DNA from: Eutrophomonas brisbanensis
GTDB lineage: Bacteria > Pseudomonadota > Gammaproteobacteria > Burkholderiales > Eutrophovitaceae
Length of the DNA stretch: 64,000 nt
Assembly (NCBI GenBank): GCA_038141705.1
Contig: JAYQIQ010000004.1
Span: forward strand, 1,426,001-1,490,000
Direction: 5' to 3'
The notes under the pieces are model-generated. The model was not told the DNA's origin and searched no databases. It worked only from the letters and a program-made list of their open reading frames with translations. Positions within the stretch are counted from its first letter, which is position 1. Each line of letters starts with the position of its first letter. Shown piece after piece: positions 18,048-27,089 of the stretch. A program made the position numbers and the translations under genes.

Positions 18048-19790
18048 ATGCATAACTTTAAGCGCGTTGCGGTTTCTACCGCTGCTCTTGCTTTGTTAGG
18101 CGCTTCCAGCATGGCTTCTGCCATTGGTGTGGATAGACTTGAGTCACAGCTCTATCCAAACTATGTCACGAATGACATGCTCATGAACGCTGACAAAGAT
18201 TCACAAAACTGGTTGCACTACGGTAAAGATTACCAAATGACCCGTTACAGCGCGTTGTCACAAGTTAACCGTGATAACGTGAAGTCACTCAAGCCAGCTT
18301 GGAACTTGTCATTCGGTATTCTTGAAGGTCAGGACAGTCAGGCAGTTGCAGTTAACGGCACACTGTACGTGACGACTTCATTTAACCGAGTCATGGCTGT
18401 AAACGGTGAGAACGGAGACATTCTCTGGAAGTACGAGCGTGAGCTTACAGGTGACGTGTTCCCTAAACTGTGCTGTGACGTGGTGAACCGAGGTGTAGCT
18501 GTTTACAAGAACAAAGTTTACTTAGCTACTCTTGATGCACACGTAGTTGCTCTTGATAACCAAACCGGTGATGTTGTTTGGGACAAGAAAGTTGGTGACT
18601 ACACATATGCTGAAACCTTCACGATCATGCCTTTGGTTGTTAACAACAAGGTTGTGTTCGGTACCGCAGGTGCTGAGTACGGTGTTCGTGGTTGGTTAGC
18701 TGCTATCGATGCAGATACCGGCGCTCCAGCATGGAAAACCTACACAATTCCTGGACCAGGTGAGCCTGGTAACGATACCTGGGGTGGTGATTCTTGGAAG
18801 TACGGCGGTGGTTCAACATGGATTACCGGTTCTTACGACAAAGAAACCAACCAGCTATTCTGGCCAGTGGGTAACCCAGGACCTGACTTTGACCGTCACG
18901 TTCGTCCAGGGGACAACCTCTTCTCGAACTCTGCTATCGTCATAAACGCTGATAGCGGTAAGATCGACGCGTACTTCAACTACACACCAAATGATCCATA
19001 CGATTACGACGGTGTTAACGAGAACGTACAAATCGACTTAGGTGGTAAGAAAATCTTTGTTCACGGTGACAGAAACGGCCACATCTACGGTATTGATCGT
19101 CGCAACACGATTAAGACCAAGTCTGGTAACGCTCTTAAGTGCGTTTGGGTAACTCCAATGCAGGACGTTAACTGGATCAGCGAGCCAATTTCTCCAGCGA
19201 AGGACAACTGCCGTCCAGTATTCAACTACCCAGAGATGGATGTTGTATATGACCGCGTAACCCAGAACATTGCTCCATCACTTGACGGTGGTAAAGAGTG
19301 GCACCCACTCTCAGTCAGCCTCCGAACCAAGATGGCATATGTTCCGATCTACAACTTCACCATGGACCTCCAGGCCAAGAAAATGGAGTGGAAGCGTGGT
19401 GAGTGGTACCTCGGCGCTAAGGTTATTACCTTCAATGCTGGTGCTGGTTTGATCAAGGCGTTCGATGCTGCTACTGGTGATCTCGTATGGACCAAGTCAC
19501 AGAGCTGGCCTGCAACTAGTGGTCTCTTGACCACCGGTGGTGGATTGGCATTCTATGGCGATCCAGACGGCCGATTCAATGCAGTTAATGATGAGACTGG
19601 TGAGCATCTCTGGTCATTCCAGATGGGCTCAGGTGTCCACGGTAACCCAACAACCTACACAGTTAACGGTAAGCAGTACGTTGCTATCGTATACGGTGCC
19701 GGTGGTGGTGGTATCTGGCCACTTTACTACGCAAACTTCCTCAAGACACACACCAAAGGTGGTGCTGTGATGGCGTTCACCGTAGACTAA
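18048..19790 (+). CDS. Lanthanide-type PQQ-dependent alcohol dehydrogenase (XoxF/ExaF-like, methanol/ethanol family)
   Basis: This is a periplasmic eight-bladed propeller quinoprotein of 580 residues with a signal peptide (cleavage after SMASA). The vicinal Cys pair is C142-C143 (KLCCDVV). Predicted metal and PQQ ligands are E210 (GAEYG), N276 (VGNPG) and D319 (YDYDG). D321, two residues after the catalytic Asp, is the extra acidic ligand that marks lanthanide-dependent enzymes. The loop between E210 and N276 is 66 residues against 84 in MxaF and XoxF, so it belongs to a shorter-loop group of the methanol/ethanol family and canonical methanol specificity is not certain. ATG 18048 has GGGAGGTG upstream; ATG 18033 is in frame but overlaps that site. 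Uniform codon use and the strong ribosome site indicate high expression. Electrons should pass to the cytochrome at 20835. Confidence 0.9.
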   Translation: MHNFKRVAVSTAALALLGASSMASAIGVDRLESQLYPNYVTNDMLMNADKDSQNWLHYGKDYQMTRYSALSQVNRDNVKSLKPAWNLSFGILEGQDSQAVAVNGTLYVTTSFNRVMAVNGENGDILWKYERELTGDVFPKLCCDVVNRGVAVYKNKVYLATLDAHVVALDNQTGDVVWDKKVGDYTYAETFTIMPLVVNNKVVFGTAGAEYGVRGWLAAIDADTGAPAWKTYTIPGPGEPGNDTWGGDSWKYGGGSTWITGSYDKETNQLFWPVGNPGPDFDRHVRPGDNLFSNSAIVINADSGKIDAYFNYTPNDPYDYDGVNENVQIDLGGKKIFVHGDRNGHIYGIDRRNTIKTKSGNALKCVWVTPMQDVNWISEPISPAKDNCRPVFNYPEMDVVYDRVTQNIAPSLDGGKEWHPLSVSLRTKMAYVPIYNFTMDLQAKKMEWKRGEWYLGAKVITFNAGAGLIKAFDAATGDLVWTKSQSWPATSGLLTTGGGLAFYGDPDGRFNAVNDETGEHLWSFQMGSGVHGNPTTYTVNGKQYVAIVYGAGGGGIWPLYYANFLKTHTKGGAVMAFTVD

Positions 19791-19834
19791 TCTCCGGGTA
19801 ACGCTCTACGAAGTAGTCGTAGAAGTAGTTCGAG

Positions 19835-19866
19835 TAAGGGAGGGCAATTGCCCTCCCTTATTTTTT
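19835..19866 (+). terminator. Rho-independent terminator after the PQQ dehydrogenase gene
   Basis: A perfect 26-bp palindrome at 19835-19860 (TAAGGGAGGGCAA and its complement) is followed by TTTTTT at 19861-19866. It separates the dehydrogenase gene from the binding-protein gene. The structural gene may therefore be expressed far more than its partners. Confidence 0.92.
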
Positions 19867-19892
19867 ATAGAAGCTATTTATATGGGTGAACT

Positions 19893-19921
19893 TCGGGCGC
19901 ATTCGTTAATCCGAATATAAT
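19893..19921 (+). promoter_or_regulatory. Candidate promoter for XoxJ-like gene
   Basis: A perfect TATAAT lies at 19916-19921, about 40 bases before the TTG start. The hexamer 17 bp upstream (TTCGGG, 19893-19898) matches the -35 consensus poorly. Because a strong terminator precedes it, a separate promoter is expected here. An activator could compensate for the weak -35. Confidence 0.45.
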
Positions 19922-19959
19922 AGAGGTTTCTAAGTTAAACGCGTTTTGAGGAGAGTAAA

Positions 19960-20805
19960 TTGTTTAAGCGTTTCATAAGTGTATTAGCAGCTAGTGTCCT
20001 TGCGACAGGTTATACGACGTCATCTTTTGCGCAAGAAGGAGAAGAGTCCCTCGATACCCTAGAGCGTTCGCAAGCGAGGAAAAAATTGTAGCGTGTGCAG
20101 ATCCGTATACTTTCCCGTATTCGATCAAGAACACCAATCCTCCAGGGTTCGATGTGGAAATCATGCAAGAAATTGCAAAGGCTAGCGGTATGGCCTTGGA
20201 GATGTATTGGGCCGATACCGGTACCCGAGGTGGTATGTCGCGTGCGTTGAGAAACTCTATTCTCAAGGGGCGATGTGATATTTTTGCAGGTGTGGGCGAC
20301 AACGGTGATGATGATATTTTGATGGGTCAGTTGGCCTTCTCTCATCCGTATATGGCTATCGGTTACGTGTTGGTCGTGCAAAATACTGCAGCTGGAATGA
20401 ACAGTATAGAAGAGTTGGCGGCAGCAGATATCCGTATCGGAGTGCAAATGTCTACTCCAATGGATGATTGGCTCTTTACGCACGGAGTTAAGCGTGAAGT
20501 TTACCCAGATAACGCGAGAGCCATGAAGGGGATGGTCGACGGTCAAGTTGACGCAGCTCTCGTTTGGGCTACGGTTCCTGTAGTAGCAAAGAAAAATCAT
20601 CCTGAGGCGGTGTTTAAAATTTCCGAAGGGTTTCAAGCCGCAAGAGGGTCAGCAGTGGAATCTAAACTACCTGGTGCGAAAAAGAGATAAAGCATTTAAA
20701 GAATTTATAGATGAAGCTATCCAGAAGCTGCTTGATGACGGTACAATTAAGGGCATCGTTGAGAAGTATGGTGTGCCTTATTTCGCACCACTCGACGTGG
20801 AATAA
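19960..20805 (+). CDS. Quinoprotein-associated periplasmic substrate-binding-like protein (XoxJ-like), two frameshifts
   Basis: Three frame segments make one protein of about 281 residues. It begins at TTG 19960 with GAGGAGAG upstream and a signal peptide ending in SSFAQ. The frame is lost by one base near 20060-20078, and the next segment begins EEKIVACADPYTFPYS. A further net gain of one base (or loss of two) near 20631-20640 leads to QQWNLNYLVRKRDKAFKEF and an end at IVEKYGVPYFAP. The fold is that of family 3 solute-binding proteins, in the subgroup found beside PQQ dehydrogenases. XoxJ is thought to help assemble or activate the dehydrogenase rather than transport a solute. A paralogue lies at 56194. 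Confidence 0.85.
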
Positions 20806-20834
20806 GAAAATAATTAATGGGGAGGCTTCACGTA

Positions 20835-21317
20835 ATGGTAATTAAGTTTTCGTCGCTTTTTAGCCGATTGGGACTCGCTGCTTTAGCAGTCGTGGCTGTG
20901 AGCGTCATGACCAACTCAAGTTTTATTGACTCGGCTTATGCGGGTCACAAGATGAATGAGACAGACCTCGAGGTACCAACCGAAAATATGGAGATCGTTG
21001 AATTCGGAAAAGGAAAATATGCACAGCGTTGCTCATTTTGTCATGGTGGTGACGGGCACGGTGGAAAAGGTCCTTGTTTAAGTTGCGGAAAGTTTGTTTA
21101 TACAGCAAACACCAACGCATCGATCTACGCAACGATTGCCGGTGGTATCCAAAACCGCTCGCTTGGTGGAACGATGGGCGCATTTGGTACGACGATGTCC
21201 TATGAGGAGATCCTCAGTGTGCTGACCTTCTTAAGATGGGAAGAAGCGCGAAGAGTTGCTGCGGGAGAGATCGCTGATCCTTACAAAGTAGAAGAGCAAA
21301 TGGTATTTCCTGAGTAG
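20835..21317 (+). CDS. Cytochrome c, XoxG-like electron acceptor of the PQQ dehydrogenase
   Basis: This is a secreted monohaem class I cytochrome c with CSFCH haem attachment, a GGDGHGGKGPCLSCGKF segment and a Met-ligand region MGAFGTTMSYEEI, which resembles cytochromes paired with XoxF. The signal peptide ends around SAYAG. ATG 20835 is chosen because GGGGAGG lies nine bases upstream; the in-frame ATG 20817 overlaps that site. Extra cysteines in CLSC are notable and also occur in cL-type cytochromes. It should accept electrons from PQQH2 in the periplasm and pass them towards an oxidase. A strong terminator follows. Confidence 0.9.
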   Translation: MVIKFSSLFSRLGLAALAVVAVSVMTNSSFIDSAYAGHKMNETDLEVPTENMEIVEFGKGKYAQRCSFCHGGDGHGGKGPCLSCGKFVYTANTNASIYATIAGGIQNRSLGGTMGAFGTTMSYEEILSVLTFLRWEEARRVAAGEIADPYKVEEQMVFPE

Positions 21318-21331
21318 TCGAGGGCCCATTC

Positions 21332-21363
21332 AAAAAAAAGACCAGCATCGCTGGTCTTTTTTT
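21332..21363. terminator. Terminator after XoxG-like cytochrome gene
   Basis: GACCAGC-ATC-GCTGGTC is flanked by eight A and seven T, so the hairpin can work in both directions. It lies between the cytochrome gene and the convergent dut gene. Confidence 0.92.
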
Positions 21364-21382
21364 ATTTCCAACGTTTGTGATT

Positions 21383-21832
21383 TTATTTTTTTCCGGTACT
21401 CCCAAATCCCCCAGCGCCACGCTCAGTTTCCTCAAAGTCATCAACAATATTCAAATCAACTTGCACGACTGGAATCACGACCAGCTGCGCGATCCGGTCA
21501 AAAGGATTGAGTTCGAAGATCTCTTTTCCACGATTCCAGATTGATACAAAAAGTTGTCCTTGATAATCCGAATCGATAAGGCCAACTAAATTGCCCAACA
21601 CGATTCCGTTTTTGTGTCCCAGCCCAGACCTCGGAAGAATGACTGCTGCGTAGCCCGGATCAGCTATATTGATTGCTAGTCCAGTTGGGATCAAAACAGT
21701 GTTTCCCGGATTAATTGTCATTTTTTCATCCGTACACGCACGAAGATCAAGGCCAGCGGATCCGCTCGTCGAGTACTGAGGTAAATATTCCCTGATACGT
21801 TCATCCAAAATTTTGACATCTAACTTTTTCAT
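21383..21832 (-). CDS. dut: Deoxyuridine 5'-triphosphate nucleotidohydrolase (dUTPase)
   Basis: The 149-residue protein carries all five dUTPase motifs: SAGLDLRAC, PRSGLGHKNG, GLIDSDYQGQL, FDRIAQLV and the C-terminal RGAGGFGSTG arm. It forms a trimer that hydrolyses dUTP to dUMP and pyrophosphate, keeping uracil out of DNA and feeding thymidylate synthesis. It lies five bases downstream of coaBC on the same strand, the dut-coaBC pairing found across many proteobacteria. Confidence 0.97.
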   Translation of the reverse strand: MKKLDVKILDERIREYLPQYSTSGSAGLDLRACTDEKMTINPGNTVLIPTGLAINIADPGYAAVILPRSGLGHKNGIVLGNLVGLIDSDYQGQLFVSIWNRGKEIFELNPFDRIAQLVVIPVVQVDLNIVDDFEETERGAGGFGSTGKK

Positions 21833-21837
21833 GCAGT

Positions 21838-23025
21838 TTACTTTTCCGTTAGTTTTGCAATGTGTTTGATTAACTCTCGAGCCTGATTGATCTTTGAGCT
21901 TTTTGGGATTTGATGCGAGCCACTTTCATCAATTAGAAGTAATTCGTTCTCATCGCTCCCAAGCGCGTTTTGCACGAGGTTCGCAGCAATGAGCGGTATA
22001 CCGCGTTCGACACGTTTTTCTTTGGCGTAATTTTCGAGGTCTTGGCTCTCAGCCGCAAAGCCAACGCAGAACGGAGTCGGATTCATCTTGGCAACCGTAC
22101 CGAGGATATCCGGATTTTCTTCAAACTCCAGGGCGAGTCCGCTCTTGGTCTTCTTGATCTTGTTTGCATCGGGATTTTTTACTCTGAAGTCTGCAACTGC
22201 CGCAACGGAAATAAAAACATCTGCATCCGATACGTGATGCATGACTGCATCGTACATCTCTTGCGCCGTGATAACAGGTACTTTCTTCGTGCCGGTTGGA
22301 GTTGCGAGTGAAGTTTTACCCGAGACGATCGTCACGTCTGCTCCAGCTTCACGAGCAGCTTGAGCAACGGCGTAGCCCATCTTCCCAGAGCTCGAGTTGG
22401 TTATACCTCTGACGGCATCAATAGGCTCATAGGTGGGGCCTGCTGTGATCACCACTTTTTTTCCTGCTAAAAGCTTGGGTTGTAGCAATGCCACGACCTC
22501 GTCGAAGATAAATGTTGGTTCGCTCATGCGGCCTTCGCCAACTTCACCACACGCTTGATCTCCACTATCAGGTCCAATGATTGTGACGCTGTCAGCTCGC
22601 AGCTGTTTCAGGTTACGTTGGGTCGCTGCGTTCTCCCACATCTGACGATTCATAGCTGGTGCTATCGCAAGTGGACAGTCTCGTGCAAGGCAGAGGGTGC
22701 TCAATAGATCGTCCGCTTGACCACTCGTCACCTTCGTCATGAAATTGGCGGTAGCAGGGGCGATAACGATCAGGTCACACGCTCTCGATAGTTCAATATG
22801 TGGCATTCCGTTATCGATGGATTCATCCCACATGTCTGTGTGCACTCGTCGGCCTGTGAGGGCTTGAAGCGTGGTTGGAGAGACGAACTGCGTTGCAGAC
22901 TCGGTCATCACGACCTGGACCTCAATGTTATTCTTGATGAAAAGACGAGCAAGATCTGCGCTCTTGTAAGCAGCGACACCGCCCGTTATGCCAAGGAGTA
23001 TCCGTGTTTTCTTTTTCTGCATCAC
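21838..23025 (-). CDS. coaBC: Bifunctional phosphopantothenoylcysteine decarboxylase/phosphopantothenate-cysteine ligase
   Basis: The 395-residue fusion has an N-terminal flavin decarboxylase half (LGITGGVAAYKSADL, and PAMNRQMWENAATQRN with the catalytic region) and a C-terminal ligase half (VVITAGPTYEPIDAVRGI, SSGKMGYAVAQAA, VGFAAES). It catalyses two steps of coenzyme A synthesis, joining cysteine to phosphopantothenate with CTP and then decarboxylating. It fits with panB and panC elsewhere in the window, which supply pantothenate. Confidence 0.97.
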   Translation of the reverse strand: MMQKKKTRILLGITGGVAAYKSADLARLFIKNNIEVQVVMTESATQFVSPTTLQALTGRRVHTDMWDESIDNGMPHIELSRACDLIVIAPATANFMTKVTSGQADDLLSTLCLARDCPLAIAPAMNRQMWENAATQRNLKQLRADSVTIIGPDSGDQACGEVGEGRMSEPTFIFDEVVALLQPKLLAGKKVVITAGPTYEPIDAVRGITNSSSGKMGYAVAQAAREAGADVTIVSGKTSLATPTGTKKVPVITAQEMYDAVMHHVSDADVFISVAAVADFRVKNPDANKIKKTKSGLALEFEENPDILGTVAKMNPTPFCVGFAAESQDLENYAKEKRVERGIPLIAANLVQNALGSDENELLLIDESGSHQIPKSSKINQARELIKHIAKLTEK

Positions 23026-23095
23026 TGAGGCTTTAGCCTTGCGAGAACAAATAACAATTTGAGTCTATCGTATTTTGCGGCCTTGGATTAGATAT

Positions 23096-23707
23096 CTAAT
23101 CGCCTGTCGTCTGCGATGGTGTGATCATTAACTGAGCCGCAACAGCTAGGTCAATAAGATTTCTGTGTTGATAATCTGCGATCAACACCAAGTCATCACG
23201 ACCCATAATTAATACGTACCGGCTCAGTCCATCGGGGGCCTGATCTCCAAAAGCATATTGGGCGATCGGAGATCCTTCAGGATCTTTGTAGGCCAGGAGT
23301 ATTAAAGATGGATTGATGACTCCGTATGCAGATTTTTCATCTGTCTCAAGAAAACGCTCAATCCTCGCGTTATTGAGCCCAACTAAGAATTTTGCGATAG
23401 CCTCACCAGCCCCCGCATCGGCTACGTGCCCGTGCTCAGTCATCACACCCGTAGATCCTCCATGCGCGTGATAAAACCATGTCCCTTGGCTATCGCGGTC
23501 GAATCGGTGAAGATTTCCTTGGTAACCAATCTCAAGCGCTGCGATATTGTCAATTGGTAGAGGTAAAAGCGAACGCTCATCGACCCAAAGAGGGTCACGG
23601 ATCTGCGAAACTTGCTGGGAGTCCTGCCACTTAAAATATCCAATCGCGAGGACTAAGGCTCCAAGAATTATCCAGATGAATATATTGTTCTTGTTTTTAA
23701 TGGGCAT
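23096..23707 (-). CDS. DUF4340-type membrane-anchored protein of a Gld-like ABC system
   Basis: A single N-terminal transmembrane helix (about residues 9-25) is followed by an extracytoplasmic domain resembling DUF4340: LWVDERSLLPLPIDNIAALEI, and NARIERFLETDEKSAYG. A His-containing stretch (FYHAHGG and TEHGHVAD) lies near the middle. It is the last gene of an ATPase-permease-GldG-like-DUF4340 set on the minus strand, spaced by a few bases, and is presumably an accessory subunit. The molecule handled is unknown. Confidence 0.7.
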   Translation of the reverse strand: MPIKNKNNIFIWIILGALVLAIGYFKWQDSQQVSQIRDPLWVDERSLLPLPIDNIAALEIGYQGNLHRFDRDSQGTWFYHAHGGSTGVMTEHGHVADAGAGEAIAKFLVGLNNARIERFLETDEKSAYGVINPSLILLAYKDPEGSPIAQYAFGDQAPDGLSRYVLIMGRDDLVLIADYQHRNLIDLAVAAQLMITPSQTTGD

Positions 23708-23710
23708 CTC

Positions 23711-25348
23711 TTATCTGCGTCTCCACCAAACTGCGATCCCAATCAGCGCCATCAAAGAAGGGATGAGTAGGATAGACATAAAGAACACGCCTTTCATTTG
23801 CTCATTGGTAAGCGTTACCTGCGGGATATCCATCGTCTTTGGTTCTAACCCGATCAGGTTCTCTTGAACGGTCAAGTAGTTAATCGTATTGAGGATAAGT
23901 TTTCCGTTACCAAGCATGTGGAAGAACGAGTTCGTAGCAAAATCCGAATCACCGAAGATTGCGATTCTGGAGGTTCTTACCGCATCCTCGGAATCAGCAG
24001 TCGATTTGATTGGAGTCGCCTCCTCATTTCTAGTGTCTTCCAATAGCGGTTGCATCTTATTAATTCGCGAAGGATCCCTCTCAATGATTACCATCATGGT
24101 AAGTGGACCTTTGGTATCTACACCTTCTGTAAACGATGCGGTTGAGGCGTCTTTCTCCCCGAAGCTTTCCGTTGACGAGTTAACGAGTGGTCGAACGTAA
24201 GTCTCTGGGACTCGATTTTCTGTTGGTGAAAGTGATCGAGCTCCTGGGAAGAAAGTCAGAGGAATATCTTCTGTTATCGAGTGACGGTTATACTGCGTTA
24301 CTGCAGGAGACGACACGTCTGCCCAAAAATGGCTCTTTGGGTCGATAATAAGATCGTTATCTAAGATCACTCCCAGTTTTTTAATGATCGGCTCAAGCCC
24401 AGTCTCAATAAACGGATCTAGCATGAGCAGCACATTATTCCCAGCATTGAGATACTCATCGATAGTTTTCACCTCAGAGTCCATAAGGCGAGTTTGAGGT
24501 CCCGCTACGATAAATAAGTCACAGGTGTCGAGTGACGTGGTGCCCTGAACAAGGCTTACTTTCTGAGCAACGTAGTTCATGCTCTCGAGACTTGTTCGAA
24601 GTTTTGCCATTCCGTGGCGCTCGTGAATCAGAATTCGGCTACCTAAACCGTGTGAGTGATCTCCTCCAGTTCCCTCCATGTGGTCGTGTTTCTCTAGGCT
24701 GAATGGGTCGGGTTCACCGTGACCATCTAGGAAGCAAACGGTTTGCTGGATCCCTTGAGATATTTTTAGTACAGCATTTGCAATATCAACCTCGAGAGGG
24801 GAGTGGACTTGAATTTTACGATCTTCGCTTTCCATAATCGCGGTACCCGCACACTCAACACCTTTAACTCGTGCCATCGATGGGTTGAGCATTGGGTCAT
24901 GAAATTCAACGGTCACCTTGTCGGTAATCGTGGCCATTTGCTCATAAAAATCGACGGTCTCCGTCATGAGCTGGTCATGGAAAAAAGTTATGTGAACAGG
25001 TGTTTCTAATCGCGCCAACATATCTGAGGTCTTTTTAGACAAAGAATGGCGGTGTGCATCGGTCATATCCATTCTGGCCGGAAAGCGAATGGATAAATTA
25101 CAGAGTGCGACAACAATTCCGATGAGGCCAATGGTCCGGAGTAGTCGCTCTCCACGCTGTTTTTTAAAGAACCCAGCAATCTCAGTTCTCATCGTAATTA
25201 CACCGATGAGTGTTAAACCAATTCCGATTACTAGAAGTCCATTGGTAATTAATGCTTGCTCAATCAGGATCGCATCAAAGATTCTTGACAAGAAGACGAG
25301 CGTAATGCCGAACAACAAAAAGAGCAGGTTACGAAAGGATTGGTTCAT
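23711..25348 (-). CDS. GldG-like ABC transport auxiliary protein
   Basis: This 545-residue protein has two N-terminal transmembrane helices, a large extracytoplasmic domain and one C-terminal helix ending in WWRRR, the layout of GldG-family (ABC_transp_aux) proteins. VCFLDGHGEPDPF is the family's Gly-His-Gly-Glu block. It continues into a His-rich stretch (EKHDHMEGTGGDHSHGLG), and DLFIVAGPQT and IFGDSDFATN follow. It probably forms a complex with the upstream permease and ATPase. In gliding bacteria the homologues serve secretion or motility; in proteobacteria the role is not known. Confidence 0.8.
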   Translation of the reverse strand: MNQSFRNLLFLLFGITLVFLSRIFDAILIEQALITNGLLVIGIGLTLIGVITMRTEIAGFFKKQRGERLLRTIGLIGIVVALCNLSIRFPARMDMTDAHRHSLSKKTSDMLARLETPVHITFFHDQLMTETVDFYEQMATITDKVTVEFHDPMLNPSMARVKGVECAGTAIMESEDRKIQVHSPLEVDIANAVLKISQGIQQTVCFLDGHGEPDPFSLEKHDHMEGTGGDHSHGLGSRILIHERHGMAKLRTSLESMNYVAQKVSLVQGTTSLDTCDLFIVAGPQTRLMDSEVKTIDEYLNAGNNVLLMLDPFIETGLEPIIKKLGVILDNDLIIDPKSHFWADVSSPAVTQYNRHSITEDIPLTFFPGARSLSPTENRVPETYVRPLVNSSTESFGEKDASTASFTEGVDTKGPLTMMVIIERDPSRINKMQPLLEDTRNEEATPIKSTADSEDAVRTSRIAIFGDSDFATNSFFHMLGNGKLILNTINYLTVQENLIGLEPKTMDIPQVTLTNEQMKGVFFMSILLIPSLMALIGIAVWWRRR

Positions 25349-25350
25349 GA

Positions 25351-26088
25351 TTATCGCCTCCCTTTCAGATAACTAGTATTAAGGATTAAGGCGACAGCAA
25401 TCGTTGCCAAAAAGAACACAATGCTTTCTGATCGAACAAGCCCTTGAATAAAATTCGCGTAGTGCCCGGTAAACGAGAGGTAGTCCGAAAAGCTGCGTAG
25501 GAATCCGGTTTGCTGGAACACTTTAAAGTGTCCAACAAACCAGAAGCCGAGCAATACAGGCCAAGTTAAAAGCGCAGCGATGATCTGGTTTTGGGTGAGC
25601 GAGGAAAACAATTCTCCAATCGCGATACACGCGAGTCCGAGCAGAACGAATCCTAGATAGCCGGAAACCGTGGCCAGTAGGTCTGGATTTCCGTACAAGA
25701 ACAGCGGGATTAAGTTAATGGCGGTCGCGAGAGTCATCAATAGGAAAATGGATGCAGCCCCGAAAAATTTTCCCACAACAATTTCCCACGGTCGTATGGG
25801 GAGCGTCATCAGTAACTCAATCGTTTTCCCGCTATATTCCGAGGAGAATAGACGCATCGGGATCGCCGGGACAACCGTAATCAAAAGGATGCCCATATTC
25901 TGCAGGGTAATCTCAAGCGAGGCTGAGCCCGTCATGAACATGTTGTAGATAAAAAAGTATCCGGTCCCAAGAAGAAAAACCGCGATGATAAAGTAAGCAA
26001 TCGGCGCGTTGAAGTAATTCGCCAACTCCTTTTTATAGATTGCAGATACGCCGCTCATATCTAAATTCCTAATTTCAGTTTTTTCCAA
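25351..26088 (-). CDS. ABC transporter permease (ABC-2/GldF type)
   Basis: Six hydrophobic segments are seen over 245 residues, with the N-terminal IYKKELANYFNAPIAYFI segment typical of ABC-2 permeases of the GldF/NosY type. The P-x-P-W-E-x-V-x-G-K motif is present as IRPWEIVVGKFFGA. It overlaps the ATPase gene by about 14 bases and precedes the GldG-like gene by two, so translation is probably coupled. It should form the membrane channel or lever of the system. Confidence 0.88.
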   Translation of the reverse strand: MEKTEIRNLDMSGVSAIYKKELANYFNAPIAYFIIAVFLLGTGYFFIYNMFMTGSASLEITLQNMGILLITVVPAIPMRLFSSEYSGKTIELLMTLPIRPWEIVVGKFFGAASIFLLMTLATAINLIPLFLYGNPDLLATVSGYLGFVLLGLACIAIGELFSSLTQNQIIAALLTWPVLLGFWFVGHFKVFQQTGFLRSFSDYLSFTGHYANFIQGLVRSESIVFFLATIAVALILNTSYLKGRR

Positions 26089-27009
26089 CGTAGCGTAAAA
26101 ATACGTTCTCTAAGTTTGGTTGTTCTTTCTCGAGTCCAAGTAGTTCGAATCGCGTGGCTATTTCCTTCGCGATCTTTGATTCAATCCGCCCCTCGGCGGT
26201 GACGTGGCACACCGCCTTGACTACGCCGGTGCTCTGGGAAGGTTCGGATACCGTCGCATCCGTGACGCCATCAATCGCTAAGAGTGTTTTCTTTAGTTCA
26301 TCCTTTTCGGCAATCGCGGTGATCGTTACTTTATTCGATTGCGCAACCGCTGACTGCAAAGATTCAGGAGAGTCGACAGCTAATATTCTGCCGTCATTAA
26401 TGATTGCGATACGCTTACAAATAAGCGTTACCTCTGGAAGAATGTGCGTACTTAAAAGTACTGCATGATTCTCACCAAAAGAACGAATAACTTCTCGTGT
26501 CTCTTGAATCTGTCCTGGATCCAGGCCGGCCGTCGGCTCATCTAACAATAAAACTTCTGGATCACCAAGAATCGCTTGAGCGAGCCCAACCCGCTGCCGG
26601 TATCCCTTGGAGAGTTTAAAGATCTCACGAGTAACCACCGCATCCAATTGACATGCTTGCATCACGCGATCAAGCTCGGATGGAATTTTCGCTTTCGCGA
26701 TATGTTTTGCCTCGGCACAAAATTTTAAATAGGAGCGAACCGTCAGTACGTCATAGAGCGGGGGTGTTCGGGTAAGTAACCAATCTTTTTAGCTGCTTCG
26801 TAATTTTGGTCAGCCATATCGTGTCCAGCGATCATGACCTTGCCGGAAGTCGCTGCGGTAAACCCCGCGATCATGCGCATCGTTGTAGTCTTTCCAGCGC
26901 CATTCGGACCTAAGAACCCAACGATTTCTCCTTTGTTTACATCAAAGGAGATATTGTGAATTATCTCTTTACTGCCGTAGCGTTTCGATACATTTTCTAA
27001 GGAAATCAT
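26075..27009 (-). CDS. ABC transporter ATP-binding protein (GldA/CcmA-like), frameshifted
   Basis: The N-terminal segment has Walker A GPNGAGKTTT. After the Q-loop region (GYLPEHP) the frame is lost at five C/G (26760-26764); one missing base restores PPLYDVLTVRSYL. The second segment has the signature LSKGYRQRVGLAQA, Walker B VLLLDEPTAGLD and the switch His in STHILPE. Full length is about 311 residues. It powers the permease encoded next. It is first in the four-gene set; no separate promoter is obvious between it and the terminator at 27031. Confidence 0.9.
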
Positions 27010-27030
27010 TTCTATAGCTTTTCTAGTCTC

Positions 27031-27058
27031 AAAAAAAAACCCCCTGAGAAGGGGGGTT
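27031..27058 (-). terminator. Terminator after the metallo-beta-lactamase-fold gene
   Basis: Read on the minus strand, an AACCCCC-type stem pairs with GGGGGTT and is followed by nine T. It lies 32 bp after the stop of the gene at 27090. It would insulate the Gld-like ABC genes from this strongly translated gene. Confidence 0.88.
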
Positions 27059-27089
27059 CAGGTACTTCAAAAATCAATACAAATTGTTC

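Noticed and set aside
18048..19790. Labelling the dehydrogenase as canonical methanol dehydrogenase XoxF
   Set aside because: The metal site fits, but the shortened loop and sequence style point to another group; the symbol was withheld.
20010..20636. Open frame of 208 codons on the minus strand, opposite the XoxJ-like gene at 19960
   Set aside because: It is antisense to a well-supported gene and has no domain or ribosome site.
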